Assembly: GCF_009857475.1 (NCBI RefSeq)
Contig: NZ_WWCJ01000004.1
Span: 248,001 to 312,000 of the forward strand
From: Pseudoduganella guangdongensis
Lineage (GTDB): Bacteria; Pseudomonadota; Gammaproteobacteria; Burkholderiales; Burkholderiaceae_D
Reading direction: 5' to 3'
Length of the DNA: 64,000 nucleotides
Under the pieces are notes generated by a model. The model was not told where the DNA came from, ran no database searches, and saw nothing but the letters and a program-made list of their open reading frames with translations. Shown here in pieces: positions 1-9,516 of this stretch (its first letter is position 1; each line of letters starts with the position of its first letter). Position numbers and translations under genes: made by a program.

Positions 1-602
1 CGCACGCCGGCCACGTCGAAGGTGCTGGCTGCAGCGTTGGAGCCGCCGGCAGTGTTCAGTACCGCAACCTGGTCATTCTCGATACGGTTGTCGCCGTAGG
101 TGTTGGTCAGGAAGTTCGCACCGTTGGTCTGGATGGTCTGGTTGGCATCGGCACCGACCTGGAAGGTCGCGGTACCCATGGTGCCGTCCAGCAGAGCCTG
201 GCCGTTGAAGGTGGTGGTTTGTGCGATACGGTTCAGTTCGGAAGCCAGCTGGCCAACCTCGGTCTGCAGCGCTTGACGGTCCGAAGCCGAGTTGGTGGCG
301 TTGGACGACTGCACGGCCAGTTCACGGATACGCTGCAGGATTTCGCCGGAGGACGACAGGGCGCCTTCAGCGGTCTGGGCCAGGGAAACGCCGTCGTTGG
401 CGTTACGCATTGCCTGCGACATGCCGCGGATCTGCGAAGACATACGATCGGAAATCGCCAGGCCTGCCGCATCGTCTTTCGCGCTGTTAATACGCAGACC
501 GGAAGACAGACGTTGCAGGGAGGTGGACAGGCTGCCCTGGGATGCGGTCAGGTTGCGCTGCGAGTTCAGGGAGGCGATGTTGGTGTTGATTACGGAAGCC
601 AT
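1..602 (-). CDS. fliC: Flagellin, N-terminal part (cut by window edge)
   Basis: Structural subunit of the flagellar filament, exported through the flagellar type III apparatus. The reverse strand reads [18 protein letters not shown] and continues with the conserved D0/D1 coiled-coil region, including [18 protein letters not shown] and the [12 protein letters not shown] segment. About 200 residues are visible, entering the variable central domain; the C-terminal half lies outside the window. The ATG at 602 has a good ribosome binding site (GGAGA, 6-9 bases upstream). A FliA-type promoter lies about 95 bases upstream, so expression is probably late-class flagellar. The protein family is clear; which flagellin paralogue this is cannot be decided from a partial gene. 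Confidence 0.95.
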   Translation of the reverse strand, partial: MASVINTNIASLNSQRNLTASQGSLSTSLQRLSSGLRINSAKDDAAGLAISDRMSSQIRGMSQAMRNANDGVSLAQTAEGALSSSGEILQRIRELAVQSSNATNSASDRQALQTEVGQLASELNRIAQTTTFNGQALLDGTMGTATFQVGADANQTIQTNGANFLTNTYGDNRIENDQVAVLNTAGGSNAAASTFDVAGV

Positions 603-696
603 GGTATTTCTCCATTTGTACTACTGGTTGGGCAATTTGCTCATTTACTTTGGCCCGCCACGCTGTCCCGTGACGATCAAGCCGCTGTTGTAATGG

Positions 697-723
697 GTAA
701 CGGTTGCCCTATGGGAACCTTTA
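697..723 (-). promoter_or_regulatory. Sigma-28 (FliA)-type promoter of flagellin
   Basis: On the minus strand TAAA (723-720) is followed by exactly 15 bases and then ACCGTTAC (704-697). This matches the FliA layout TAAA-N15-GCCGATAA, with five of eight bases identical in the -10 element. The predicted transcript would have a leader of roughly 85-90 bases before the flagellin ATG. Flagellin genes are classic FliA targets, which supports the call; the -10 match is imperfect. Confidence 0.6.
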
Positions 724-871
724 GGGTGATTTAGCAGGTAAATCGCCCCTTGTTGGCCCTCAAGTTGCGGTTGGAGTGTTCGCTAAGACGACGGGGTTTT
801 TCTGAACTTTAGGGCAAAAAAAAATATTTTTCGCGCTTAGAAAAAACTGGGAAAGCGGAAAACCAGTTCAT

Positions 872-896
872 AAAAAAAGCCCGCCGGAGGGCGGGC
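872..896 (-). terminator. Rho-independent terminator of the diguanylate cyclase gene
   Basis: A perfect 7-bp GC-only stem (GCCCGCC / GGCGGGC, 879-885 and 890-896) with a 4-base loop is followed on the minus strand by seven T residues (878-872). It sits 18 bases past the cyclase stop codon. Confidence 0.9.
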
Positions 897-914
897 TGGC
901 GTGGGTGGGGTTGC

Positions 915-2492
915 CTATTCGGCAACCACTACGCGATTCTTGCCGGACTTCTTGGCCTTGTACATGGCGCCGTCGGCGCGTTTGACCAGGTCGGTCTGGT
1001 TCTCGTTCGGGCGGCGCAGCGCCACGCCGGCGGAGAAGGTGATCAGCACTTTCTCGTTCTCGTGCATGAAGAAATGGCGCGTCAGCTCGCGCTGCAGGCG
1101 GGTCATGGTGGCCTCGGCCGCCTCGATGGTGGTTTCCGGCAGCAGGATCAGGAATTCCTCGCCGCCGAAGCGGGCGATCACATCCATCGAGCGCAGGGTT
1201 TCCTTGACCACCTTGACCAGGTGCTTCAAGGCGTTGTCGCCAGCGATATGGCCCAGCGTGTCGTTGAGCTTTTTGAAATCGTCCAGGTCGAGCACGGCGA
1301 TGCAGAGCGGGGTGCCGCGGCGGTCGGCGCGCGCGGTTTCGCGCTCGAACACGTCGTCCAGGCCGCGCCGGTTGAGGGAGCCGGTCAGTTGGTCTTCGCG
1401 CACCAGTTCGCTCAAGTGCTGCAGCTTGGCTTCCAGCGCGTGGATTTTCGCCTCGGCGTCCTGCACCTCCTGGCGCGCCACCATCATGTTGTCGCGCGCC
1501 TTCAGGGCCTCGCTTTGCACCAGGCGGGTTTCCTTCAGCACCTCGTCGAGGATCTGGTTCAGCTCGCCGATATCGCGCGCGGCGCGGATCTTGTCGGAAT
1601 AGCCACCGATTTTTTCGTGGAAGTCGCCGGTCGAGGTGGCCACCGCGCCGAGGCGGTCGATGAAGGTCATCATCATATTCTTGACGGTGGCCTTGACGTC
1701 GGTGATCGAGTGCTTGAGTTGGCTCTGCTTATAGATCACGTCTTTCAGGCTGCGCGTGGCTTCCTCCAGCGCGCGCTGGTCGAGCGGGCCGGAAATCAAG
1801 TCCTGCACCGCGTCGATCTGGCCGCGCAGCCAGGAATCATCGTCCAGCAGTTCGCTGACGTTCTCCAGCAGCAGGCGGAACAGGCGCAGCAGCAGCTCCT
1901 GCTGTTCGGCCGTGTCGCCGCTGCGGATCTCGATCTGGTAGCACAGCTGTTTGAGGCGGGTGCCGATTTCGGCCAGGGCCGCTTCGGTATGCGCTTCCTT
2001 GGTGGCCGCGCCCAGCGATTCAGCTTCGGCCACCAGGGCTGGCGCGCCGGTCAGCAGGGAGGCCACGGCAAAGGTCAGGGTACGGCTCAGCAGTTCGCGC
2101 AGCTGGCGCGCCTGCTCATTGTTTTCCTCGGCCACCAGGCCGCCGGCGCCGACCTTGAGCAGCGGGCGCTCGGCCAGCGCGGCCAGGGTGCGCGAATACA
2201 GTTCCCAGTCGCGCGCCTTGACGGCGCGGTTGAAGCGGCGGCCAAAGTCGGCCAGGTCGCCCGGCTGGTCGGTCAGCCGGGTGGCGAACTGGGCCAGCAT
2301 GGTTTCGGCCGCGCTTTCCTGCACGACCGGGGCGGGCGGCACCGGCACGATGCCGGCAATTTCATTGTAGATGTCGCGATACGCGTCGGGCGTCGGGGCC
2401 ACTCGTCGTACGGCGAGGCGGCGGAATGCCTCGCGTGCGATATCAGCCGGATTCATGTCCGCCGCGGCTGGATTGGTGGGTTTGCTAGACAT
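915..2492 (-). CDS. Diguanylate cyclase with long helical N-terminus
   Basis: Predicted to make cyclic di-GMP from two GTP. The 525-residue protein has a long, mainly helical N-terminal region (about 1-360, coiled coil near 325-370) without a recognisable sensor fold or membrane helix, so it is probably cytoplasmic. A C-terminal GGDEF domain follows. The active-site loop is GGEEF at 443-447, and an RxxD product-inhibition site (RSMD, 434-437) lies five residues before it, so both catalysis and feedback inhibition look intact. It lies 112 bases downstream of the response regulator gene on the same strand and may be co-transcribed with the two-component pair. It is followed by a strong terminator. 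The signal it senses is not apparent. Confidence 0.92.
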   Translation of the reverse strand: MSSKPTNPAAADMNPADIAREAFRRLAVRRVAPTPDAYRDIYNEIAGIVPVPPAPVVQESAAETMLAQFATRLTDQPGDLADFGRRFNRAVKARDWELYSRTLAALAERPLLKVGAGGLVAEENNEQARQLRELLSRTLTFAVASLLTGAPALVAEAESLGAATKEAHTEAALAEIGTRLKQLCYQIEIRSGDTAEQQELLLRLFRLLLENVSELLDDDSWLRGQIDAVQDLISGPLDQRALEEATRSLKDVIYKQSQLKHSITDVKATVKNMMMTFIDRLGAVATSTGDFHEKIGGYSDKIRAARDIGELNQILDEVLKETRLVQSEALKARDNMMVARQEVQDAEAKIHALEAKLQHLSELVREDQLTGSLNRRGLDDVFERETARADRRGTPLCIAVLDLDDFKKLNDTLGHIAGDNALKHLVKVVKETLRSMDVIARFGGEEFLILLPETTIEAAEATMTRLQRELTRHFFMHENEKVLITFSAGVALRRPNENQTDLVKRADGAMYKAKKSGKNRVVVAE

Positions 2493-2604
2493 CTGACGTA
2501 CAGCCTTTACAAAGGTTTACCGATTGCTAGCATCTTAAGCCACTGTCCAGCTCGCCGAAGCGACGATAAACGGGAGGAAATGTGCTTACTTCATAGCATT
2601 ATTT

Positions 2605-3252
2605 CTACTCGATCAGCTGGTTCTTGATGGCGTAGTGTGTCAGTTCGGCGCTGTTCTTCAGGTTCATTTTGGCCAGCAGGCGGGCGCGGTACTCGCTGAC
2701 CGTCTTGACCGAGAGCGACAGCTCCTTGGCGATGGTGCCCACCGTCTTGCCGGAGGCAATCATGGTCAGGGTCTGGTACTCGCGGTCCGACAGGGTTTCG
2801 TGCGGCGCTGCCTGGTGGTCCTCGCCGACATGGTTGGCCAATTCCTGGGCCAGTGCCGGACTCACGTATTTTAACCCCGCCGCGCACTGGCGGATTGCAT
2901 TCACTAACTCTTTTGGCGCACTCTGCTTGGTCAGGTAGCCGGCCGCGCCGGCTTTGAGCGAGCGGATGGCGTACTGGTCTTCGCGGTGCATGGAGAGCAT
3001 GAGCACGGCCAGCTCGGGCTTGTCCTTTTTCATTTGCTTGAGGACTTCGATGCCGTTGCGGTCGGGCAGGGAAATGTCGAGCAGCATGACGTGGCAGCCG
3101 GACTTGCGGAACAGCTTGATGGCGTCGAGGCCGTTTTCCGCTTCCCCGGCCACGATGATGTCCCCGGTTTCCGCCAGGATTTGCTTCAGGCCCTCGCGCA
3201 CAATCGCGTGGTCGTCGGCGATGAAGACTTTGATGACAGCTTTTTCACTCAT
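2605..3252 (-). CDS. NarL/FixJ-family response regulator
   Basis: A DNA-binding two-component response regulator of 215 residues. It has an N-terminal receiver domain (acidic pair D13-D14, phospho-acceptor D59 in LLDISLPD) and a C-terminal LuxR-type helix-turn-helix (about 148-210, ending LKNSAELTHYAIKNQLIE). The ATG at 3252 is chosen because it overlaps the last 8 bases of the kinase gene, a typical translational coupling; an upstream in-frame ATG at 3327 would add 25 residues inside the kinase and give no receiver homology. Its partner is the adjacent kinase. Target genes are unknown; the diguanylate cyclase downstream is a candidate. Confidence 0.93.
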   Translation of the reverse strand: MSEKAVIKVFIADDHAIVREGLKQILAETGDIIVAGEAENGLDAIKLFRKSGCHVMLLDISLPDRNGIEVLKQMKKDKPELAVLMLSMHREDQYAIRSLKAGAAGYLTKQSAPKELVNAIRQCAAGLKYVSPALAQELANHVGEDHQAAPHETLSDREYQTLTMIASGKTVGTIAKELSLSVKTVSEYRARLLAKMNLKNSAELTHYAIKNQLIE

Positions 3253-4324
3253 GGCCAATTGTAACTTCTGGCGCGGGCGCCGGCAGCTTGATTTTGATCG
3301 CCACCTCGGTGCCGCCGCCGGCCGCATGACCCAGGTTAAGGGTGCCGCCCAGGGCGCGCGCGCGCTCGGCCATGCCGCGCAGGCCGAAGGAGTCGGGCTT
3401 GGCGCGGTCGGCGGCCTGCATGCCGCGCCCGTTATCGCTGATCTTCAGGGTCAGCACGCCGCGGCTGCGCGCCAGCTTGACGGTCACGGCGCTGGCGTGG
3501 GCGTGCTTGGCGATATTGGTCAGCGCTTCCTGCGCGATGCGGAACAGGGCGGTGGCCTGCTCCGGGTCCAGCTCCAGTTCCTTCATGCTGGCCTGCAGGG
3601 TGCAGGCGATGCCGGCCTGGGCTTCGAATTCCTTGACCTGCCACTCCAGCGCCGGCAGCAGGCCGAAGTCCAGCACGGACGGGCGCAAGTCCAGCGTCAG
3701 GCGGTGCACGGCGTCGATGGTGCGGTCCACCAGCGAGTCGACGTAGGCGGCTTTTTCCTGCAGCAGCGGGTCGCCTTGCGGCAGGCGCGCCACCAGCATG
3801 GCCAGCGCCATCTTGATGGCGGTCAGGTTGCCGCCCAGGTCGTCGTGGATTTCACGCGAGATGCGCTCGCGCTCCTGCTCCTTGACCCGCTCGATGTGGG
3901 CGGTCAGCTCGGCCAGGCGGGCGCGGCTGGCGCGCACTTCCTGCTGCTCCTGCTTGCTGTCCGTGATATTGGACATGATGCCGTCCCACTGCACGGCGCC
4001 GTCCGGCAGCTGGCGCGGAGTGGCGCGCAGGTTGATCCATTTCACGTCCTTCCAGGCCTCGACCCAGATGCGGCCCTCCCAGTTCCAGCTCCACAGCGAG
4101 CTGGCGGAGGAGCGCATCGACTCCAGGTAGGAGACGCGGTCCTCGGGCAGGATCAGCTGTTCGAAACGGCTGGGCGTGGCCTGCAGTTCCGGGCCGGGCA
4201 GGCCGAGCAGGGCCAGGCAGCCCTCGCTCAGGTAGGGGAAGGCGACGGCGCCGCCGGGCGCCAGCTGGAATTGGTAGACAAGGGCCGGCGTATGGGACAC
4301 CAGGCTGGTCGGAGCATGATTCAT
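3245..4324 (-). CDS. NarX/DegS-type sensor histidine kinase (HisKA_3) with PAS-like sensor
   Basis: This 359-residue protein starts with a PAS-like domain (about 10-125, with the WDGIMSNITDSKQ exit helix). It continues with a HisKA_3 dimerisation domain whose phospho-acceptor is H160 in EIHDDLGG, and a C-terminal HATPase domain (N-box near EALTNIAKHAHA, G-box DNGRGM). No membrane segment is visible, so it probably senses a cytoplasmic or diffusible signal. The frame stays open upstream, but that stretch runs antisense through greB; the ATG at 4324 is the first plausible start. Only 18 bases separate it from the divergent greB start codon. It phosphorylates the overlapping regulator. Confidence 0.92.
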   Translation of the reverse strand: MNHAPTSLVSHTPALVYQFQLAPGGAVAFPYLSEGCLALLGLPGPELQATPSRFEQLILPEDRVSYLESMRSSASSLWSWNWEGRIWVEAWKDVKWINLRATPRQLPDGAVQWDGIMSNITDSKQEQQEVRASRARLAELTAHIERVKEQERERISREIHDDLGGNLTAIKMALAMLVARLPQGDPLLQEKAAYVDSLVDRTIDAVHRLTLDLRPSVLDFGLLPALEWQVKEFEAQAGIACTLQASMKELELDPEQATALFRIAQEALTNIAKHAHASAVTVKLARSRGVLTLKISDNGRGMQAADRAKPDSFGLRGMAERARALGGTLNLGHAAGGGTEVAIKIKLPAPAPEVTIGHE

Positions 4325-4342
4325 GACGTGCAATAATACGGT

Positions 4343-4906
4343 ATGAACAAAGCATTCGTAAAAGAGAGTGAAGGCGACGATGACGACGACCTGCCGCCAG
4401 GCGCGCCGCCGATCCCGCCCGGTTCCAAGAACTACATCACGCCGCTCGGCTACCAGCGCATCAAGGACGAGCTGCTGCAGCTGATCGACGTCGAGCGCCC
4501 GGAAGTGGTGAAGGTGGTGCACTGGGCCGCTTCCAACGGCGACCGCTCCGAAAACGGCGACTATATCTACGGCAAGCGCCGCCTGCGCGAAATCGACCGC
4601 CGCATCCGCTTCCTGACCAAGCGCATGGACCTGGCCGAGGTAGTGGACCCCAGCATCCACCACGGCAACGACCAGGTCTTCTTCGGCGCCACCGTGACCT
4701 ACGCCAAGCGCGACGGCGAGGAACAGACCATCACGATTGTCGGCATCGACGAGTTTGATCCATTGAAGGGCAAAGTCAGCTGGATCAGCCCGGTGGCCCG
4801 CACCCTGACCAAGGCGCGCGAGGGCGACACGGTGCTGCTGCATACCCCGAACGGGGCGGAAGAATTGGAGATCCTGGAGGTTAGTTACCCCGCCCCAACA
4901 ACCTGA
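4343..4906 (+). CDS. greB: Transcription elongation factor GreB
   Basis: Binds the RNA polymerase secondary channel and stimulates cleavage of backtracked RNA. The 187-residue protein has the N-terminal coiled coil (about 35-105, beginning NYITPLGYQRIKDELLQL) and the C-terminal FKBP-like domain (FFGATVTYAKRDGEEQTI onward). An acidic, proline-rich N-terminal extension (ESEGDDDDDLPPGAPPIPPG) precedes the core, a form common in Burkholderiales. In related genomes greB neighbours spoT; here a 4.6-kb block separates them. The promoter must lie inside the divergent kinase gene because the start codons are only 18 bases apart. Confidence 0.96.
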   Translation: MNKAFVKESEGDDDDDLPPGAPPIPPGSKNYITPLGYQRIKDELLQLIDVERPEVVKVVHWAASNGDRSENGDYIYGKRRLREIDRRIRFLTKRMDLAEVVDPSIHHGNDQVFFGATVTYAKRDGEEQTITIVGIDEFDPLKGKVSWISPVARTLTKAREGDTVLLHTPNGAEELEILEVSYPAPTT

Positions 4907-4917
4907 AAAAGATGTTT

Positions 4918-4945
4918 TTGCGCAACCTTGCTAAGTTGTTATAAT
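4918..4945 (+). promoter_or_regulatory. Sigma-70-type promoter of the YIP1/exporter operon
   Basis: TTGCGC (4918-4923), a 16-base spacer and a perfect TATAAT (4940-4945) lie 34 bases before the ATG at 4980. It would drive the YIP1 gene and the co-directional exporter genes that follow at short spacing. Confidence 0.65.
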
Positions 4946-4979
4946 CAACTTTCAATTACTTTTTTTGCAAGGTACGTGC

Positions 4980-5660
4980 ATGGCATTCGCTCAACTGACT
5001 CAAGTCTTCTACGAACCGTCGGCGGCCTTCGCTGCCCTCAAGGAGCGGCCACGGGCCTGGCTGCCAATCATCCTGCTGTGGGTGGGCGCGCTGACCGTGA
5101 TGGTCTGGTACTTTCAGACCGTCGACATGGACTGGATGATGAACAACAGCTTCCCGCCCGATATGCCGGCCGAGCAGCGTGAAGCCGCCAGCAAGGCCAT
5201 GTCGCGCGGCGTGATGATGGGCATGGGCATTGCCGGCGTGCTGCTCGGCACCCTGGCGGTGTTCGCGCTGTACGGTTTCTATTTCTGGCTGGCCGGCAAA
5301 CTGGCCAGCATGGAGCTGAGCTTCAAGTCGGGCTTCGCGCTGGCCGCCTGGGCCTCGCTGCCTGGCCTGATCAGCGTGCCGCTGACCGCGCTGCAGATCG
5401 CCACCAGCAAAGGCCAGCTGGCGCTGGAAAACGCCGAGATGCTGTCGATTAATTACCTGTTCGTGAACGCCGCGCCCAACACCCCGTGGTTCAGCCTGGC
5501 TTCCATGGTGAAGCTGACCGACCTCTGGTTCATCGCCCTGTGCACCATCGGCCTGCGCGCCTGGACCGGCAAGAGCACCTCGACCTGCGCCACCATTTCC
5601 GCACTGCCGCTGGTGGTGATTTACGGCTGCTGGGCGGCCTGGATCCTGTTCAAGAACTAA
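4980..5660 (+). CDS. YIP1-family integral membrane protein
   Basis: The 226-residue protein has about five hydrophobic helices (near 30-50, 80-105, 115-140, 165-185 and 200-222) and the FYEPSAAFAALKERPRAW opening typical of bacterial Yip1-domain proteins. The ATG at 4980 is preferred over one at 4965 because homologues begin around this phenylalanine-rich motif and AAGG lies 9 bases upstream. It is followed after 9 bases by the exporter adaptor gene, suggesting one operon. The function of bacterial YIP1 proteins is poorly defined; an accessory role in the neighbouring export system is inference. Confidence 0.8.
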   Translation: MAFAQLTQVFYEPSAAFAALKERPRAWLPIILLWVGALTVMVWYFQTVDMDWMMNNSFPPDMPAEQREAASKAMSRGVMMGMGIAGVLLGTLAVFALYGFYFWLAGKLASMELSFKSGFALAAWASLPGLISVPLTALQIATSKGQLALENAEMLSINYLFVNAAPNTPWFSLASMVKLTDLWFIALCTIGLRAWTGKSTSTCATISALPLVVIYGCWAAWILFKN

Positions 5661-5669
5661 GGCGGCGCC

Positions 5670-6880
5670 ATGAAACGCAAACTGATTGCCGCCGCCGTGG
5701 TCGCGGCCATGATCGGCGTGCCGGTCGCCATTAAATTCACCAAGTCGCCCACCAAGGTCGAGGCCGAGCTGGCCAAGGTCGAGAACAAGGCGATCCACCC
5801 GGCGGTGCTGGCCTCCGGCAACCTGGTGTTCCGCCAGGAGGTGCAACTGTCGCCGGAAGTGATCGGCAAAGTCTCCGAGGTGCTGGTCAAGGAAGGCGAC
5901 AAGATCGAGAAAGGGCAGGTGGTGCTGCGCCTGGACCCGAGCACCTACAAGGCCGACGTGGCGCAGCAGGAGGCCGCCGTGCGCAATACCGCCGTCAGCG
6001 TGGAGCGCGCCCAGATTGACCTGGATAACCAGCAGCGCAAGCTGGAACGCGCGCGCCAGCTGGCCAGCGCCAAATTCATCGACGTCTCGCGCCTGGACGA
6101 AGCCAAGCTGGCGGTCGACCTGGCCGTGGTGGGCCTGCGCAGCGCGCGCGAAAGCCGCCAGCAAGCCATGGCCATGCTGGCGCTGGCGCAGGAGCGCCTG
6201 GCCAAGACCGAGGTCAAGGCGCCGATCTCCGGCACCGCCACCGCCGTGCCGATCAAGGCCGGTGAGACCGCCGTGGCCAGCGCCACCGGCATTGCCGGCT
6301 CCAGCCTGATGACCATTGCCGACCTGAGCTCGATGATCGCGGAAGTGAACGTGGACGAGGGCGATATCGCGCAAGTGGTGCCGGGCCTGAAGGCCAAGAT
6401 TTTCCCGTCGGCCTACGCCGACCGCCCGCTGACGGGCAGCGTGGAATCGGTCTCGCTGGCGCCCAAGGCGCAGATGATGGGCCAGACCAGCCAGGGCCGC
6501 AGCTATGTGGTCAAGGTCAAGCTGGCCGAGCACCAGCTGGCGCTGCGCGCCGGCATGACCTGCCGCGCCGAGATCGTGACCGGCGACGGCGCGCCGCGTC
6601 CGGTGGTGCCGCTGCAGGCGGTGCAACTGAGCGAAGCGGCGGAAGGCAAGGGCAAGCGCACCAATTACGTGTACGCGATTGTGGACGGCGTGGCTAAGAA
6701 GCGCACGGTGGAGCTGGGCCTGTCCGACGACAGCAACCAGGAAATCACCAAGGGCCTGGCGTTGGGCGAGACGGTTGCCGTCGGTCCCGCGCGCACCCTG
6801 CGCGAGCTGCGCGAGGGCGCCGCCGTGAAACCGAAGGCCGCGGAAGACAAGCCGCTCAAGGTCGCTGCCGGAAGCAAGAC

Positions 6881-6884
<4 letters not shown>
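5670..6884 (+). CDS. HlyD/MacA-type periplasmic adaptor subunit
   Basis: This is the membrane-fusion protein of a tripartite MacAB-like exporter. Of its 404 residues the first ~20 form an N-terminal membrane anchor. A biotinyl-lipoyl half (about 55-90, GKVSEVLVKEGDKIEKGQ), a long helical hairpin (about 90-175), the second lipoyl half (KTEVKAPISGTA) and a beta-barrel domain follow. AAGGCGG provides a ribosome binding site. Its stop overlaps the start of the ATPase gene by four bases (GTGA), so the two are translationally coupled. No outer-membrane partner is encoded beside it, so a TolC-like protein elsewhere is expected. The substrate is unknown. Confidence 0.9.
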
Positions 6885-7564
<680 letters not shown>

Positions 7565-7567
7565 GCC

Positions 7568-8791
7568 ATGTATATCTTTATCGAAGCGCTGCGCTCGGCG
7601 ATGGCGGCGATCCGCGCGCACCGCATGCGCAGCTTCCTGACATCGCTCGGCATCATTATCGGCGTGGCCTCGGTGATTACCGTGATCTCGCTGATCCAGG
7701 GCTTGTCGCAATCGATCACCAGCCAGTTCGAAGGCCTGGGCGGCAATGCCTTGTCGATCCACGCCAAGAACGACTTCAAGGACGTGATGCGCGGGAAGAT
7801 GAACTACCTGCAGTTCGAGGACGTGGAGCAGTTGCGCGGCCGGGTGGAAGGGATCCGTGAACTGAGCCCGGTGTTCATGCTGCAGCCGGGTGAAATCCGC
7901 TACGGCAACCAGCGCGCCACCAGCCGCCAGTACCTGGCGGTGACATCGGCGTACATGGAAGTCAATGGCAGTTACCCGCGCCTGGGGCGCTTCTTCAGCG
8001 AGTCCGACAACGCCGGCGCGCGCCGTGTGTGCGTGATCGGCGAAAAGTTGATCGAGATGCTGCGCCTGCCGGAGAATCCGCTTGGTGAATTTATCCAGTT
8101 CTCCGGCGAGTGGTTCAAGATTGTCGGCGTGATGGAGAAGAAGGGCGAGATCCTCGGCATGTCGCAGGACGACCAGGTGCTGGTGCCGTTCCGCACCGGG
8201 CAGAGCCTGATCGGCGCCACGCGCAAGCCGAACATGTCGATCACCGTGTCGATCACCGACATCGCCAGGACCGAAGAAACCAAGGCCCGCATCGCCACGG
8301 TGATGCGCCAGTCGCACCGGCTGCGCGCCGACCAGCCGGACGATTTCGAAATCGAGTCCTCCGACCAGTTCCTGAAGAGCTTCGAGACGGTGACCACCAC
8401 GGTCACGCTGGTGATGGGCGGCGTGGTCGGCATTGCACTGCTGGTGGGTGGGATCGGGATCATGAACATCATGCTGGTCTCGGTCAGCGAACGCACGCGC
8501 GAGATCGGCATCTGCAAAGCGATCGGCGCCCGCAGCCGGGACATCCTGATGCAGTTCCTGATCGAAGCCGTGACCTTATCGGTGCTGGGCGGCGCGGTCG
8601 GCGTGCTGCTTGGGTATGGCATGGGCCACGCGATTGCCAGCGTGATCCCCGACTTCCCGGGCGCGTACGTGCCGTGGTGGGCGATTGCGATATCGGTCTT
8701 GTTCTCCGCCGGCGTCGGCGTGGTCTTTGGTGTGTTACCCGCCGCCAAAGCCGCCAAGCTCGACCCGATCGAAGCGTTACGCTACGAATAA
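7568..8791 (+). CDS. ABC transporter permease, MacB/FtsX type
   Basis: The permease subunit, 407 residues. It has an N-terminal transmembrane helix (about 20-45), a large periplasmic MacB_PCD domain (about 50-270) and three C-terminal helices (about 280-310, 330-360 and 370-395) around the FtsX motif (GGIGIMNIMLVSVSERTREIG). It starts 3 bases after the ATPase stop, with GAGGG upstream. With the adaptor and ATPase it forms a complete inner-membrane MacAB-type mechanotransmission exporter. Substrates of this group include lipopeptides and macrolides; nothing here identifies this one's cargo. Confidence 0.93.
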   Translation: MYIFIEALRSAMAAIRAHRMRSFLTSLGIIIGVASVITVISLIQGLSQSITSQFEGLGGNALSIHAKNDFKDVMRGKMNYLQFEDVEQLRGRVEGIRELSPVFMLQPGEIRYGNQRATSRQYLAVTSAYMEVNGSYPRLGRFFSESDNAGARRVCVIGEKLIEMLRLPENPLGEFIQFSGEWFKIVGVMEKKGEILGMSQDDQVLVPFRTGQSLIGATRKPNMSITVSITDIARTEETKARIATVMRQSHRLRADQPDDFEIESSDQFLKSFETVTTTVTLVMGGVVGIALLVGGIGIMNIMLVSVSERTREIGICKAIGARSRDILMQFLIEAVTLSVLGGAVGVLLGYGMGHAIASVIPDFPGAYVPWWAIAISVLFSAGVGVVFGVLPAAKAAKLDPIEALRYE

Positions 8792-8842
8792 TTGCGCGCG
8801 CACAAAGCGCAAAAAAGCAGCATCGCTATCCTTTGAGCAGAC

Positions 8843-8882
8843 AGTGTCTGACCCTGCGGGTCAGACACTGGTTTACCGGTTT
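8843..8882. repeat. REP-like repeat, left end of the RAYT unit
   Basis: A perfect 12-bp stem (8843-8854 with 8858-8869) around a TGC loop is followed by GGTTTACCGGTTT (8870-8882). It lies 51 bases after the exporter permease stop and just before the AAAGGAGA ribosome binding site of the transposase, so it may also end or process the exporter transcript. Confidence 0.85.
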
Positions 8883-8895
8883 AAAGGAGAGCCAC

Positions 8896-9516
8896 ATGCC
8901 CCGCCCCCTAAGAAACTACCCCTCAGGCACCTGCCTGCACCTGACCCAGCGCGGTCATAACGGGTGTACTGTTTTCCACGACGACGAGGAAAGGCACGGC
9001 TTCCTCGATCTGCTCAAAGAACACAGCGTCAAAGCAAACTGCGACATCCACGCCTACGTCCTTATGGGCAACCATTTCCACTTGCTGGTCAGTATACGTG
9101 AGCCCAATTCACAGGCATTACTTATGAAGTCCATCGCACAGCGCACCACGTTGTGGCGACATGCCAGGCATGGCGGCAGCGGCTCTCTGTGGGATAAGCG
9201 ATACCACTCATCACAAATCGATAGTGAGGCCTATCTGTTGATGTGCCAAAGGTATATTGAGCTCAACCCGGTACGCGCTGGCATGGTTATGTTCCCCGGT
9301 GGGTACCGGTGGTCTAGCTATCGGGGTAACGCGGAGGGTAGGCCGGACGATTTGCTTTCCCCGCATGATGTCTATCTTGGGCTCGGGCTGGATGATGAGG
9401 AGCGCAGGAGACGGTATCGCTCTTTGTTTGAGATGCCGTTGGCCGAAAAGGATTTGGAGCGGATACGGTTTGCGATCAGGGGGGATTGTGCTTTGCGCCA
9501 AACGGCAAACCGGTAA
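8896..9516 (+). CDS. REP-associated tyrosine transposase (RAYT, Y1/IS200-like)
   Basis: A single-strand DNA transposase-like protein of 206 residues. It has the HUH metal-binding motif (GNHFHLLV, about 59-66) and the expected C-terminal tyrosine region (DSEAYLLMCQRYIELNPVRA, with Y near 115). The WSSYR motif typical of RAYTs follows. The start at 8896 has a strong AAAGGAGA site; a much longer in-frame extension runs through the permease gene in the wrong frame and is an artefact. Base composition is visibly less GC-rich than its neighbours. RAYTs are single-copy domesticated transposases that disperse REP palindromes; the flanking repeats are its likely substrate. Confidence 0.93.
   Translation: MPRPLRNYPSGTCLHLTQRGHNGCTVFHDDEERHGFLDLLKEHSVKANCDIHAYVLMGNHFHLLVSIREPNSQALLMKSIAQRTTLWRHARHGGSGSLWDKRYHSSQIDSEAYLLMCQRYIELNPVRAGMVMFPGGYRWSSYRGNAEGRPDDLLSPHDVYLGLGLDDEERRRRYRSLFEMPLAEKDLERIRFAIRGDCALRQTANR

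Larger units (their letters stand above)
603..914. other. Intergenic region upstream of flagellin
   Basis: This 312-base gap separates flagellin from the diguanylate cyclase; both genes lie on the minus strand. It holds the flagellin leader and its sigma-28-like promoter (697-723), an A-rich tract at 816-833 that may be curved DNA, and the terminator of the cyclase gene (872-896). I see no convincing gene; the open frames here are antisense extensions over flagellin. Confidence 0.7.

Noticed and set aside
4907..4925. Possible terminator after greB
   Set aside because: A short T-run is present without a convincing stem; the sequence is better read as the promoter of the next gene.
8110..9516. 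468-codon frame that would extend the transposase upstream
   Set aside because: The extension reads the ABC permease gene out of frame; the transposase has a strong ribosome binding site and family-like start at 8896.
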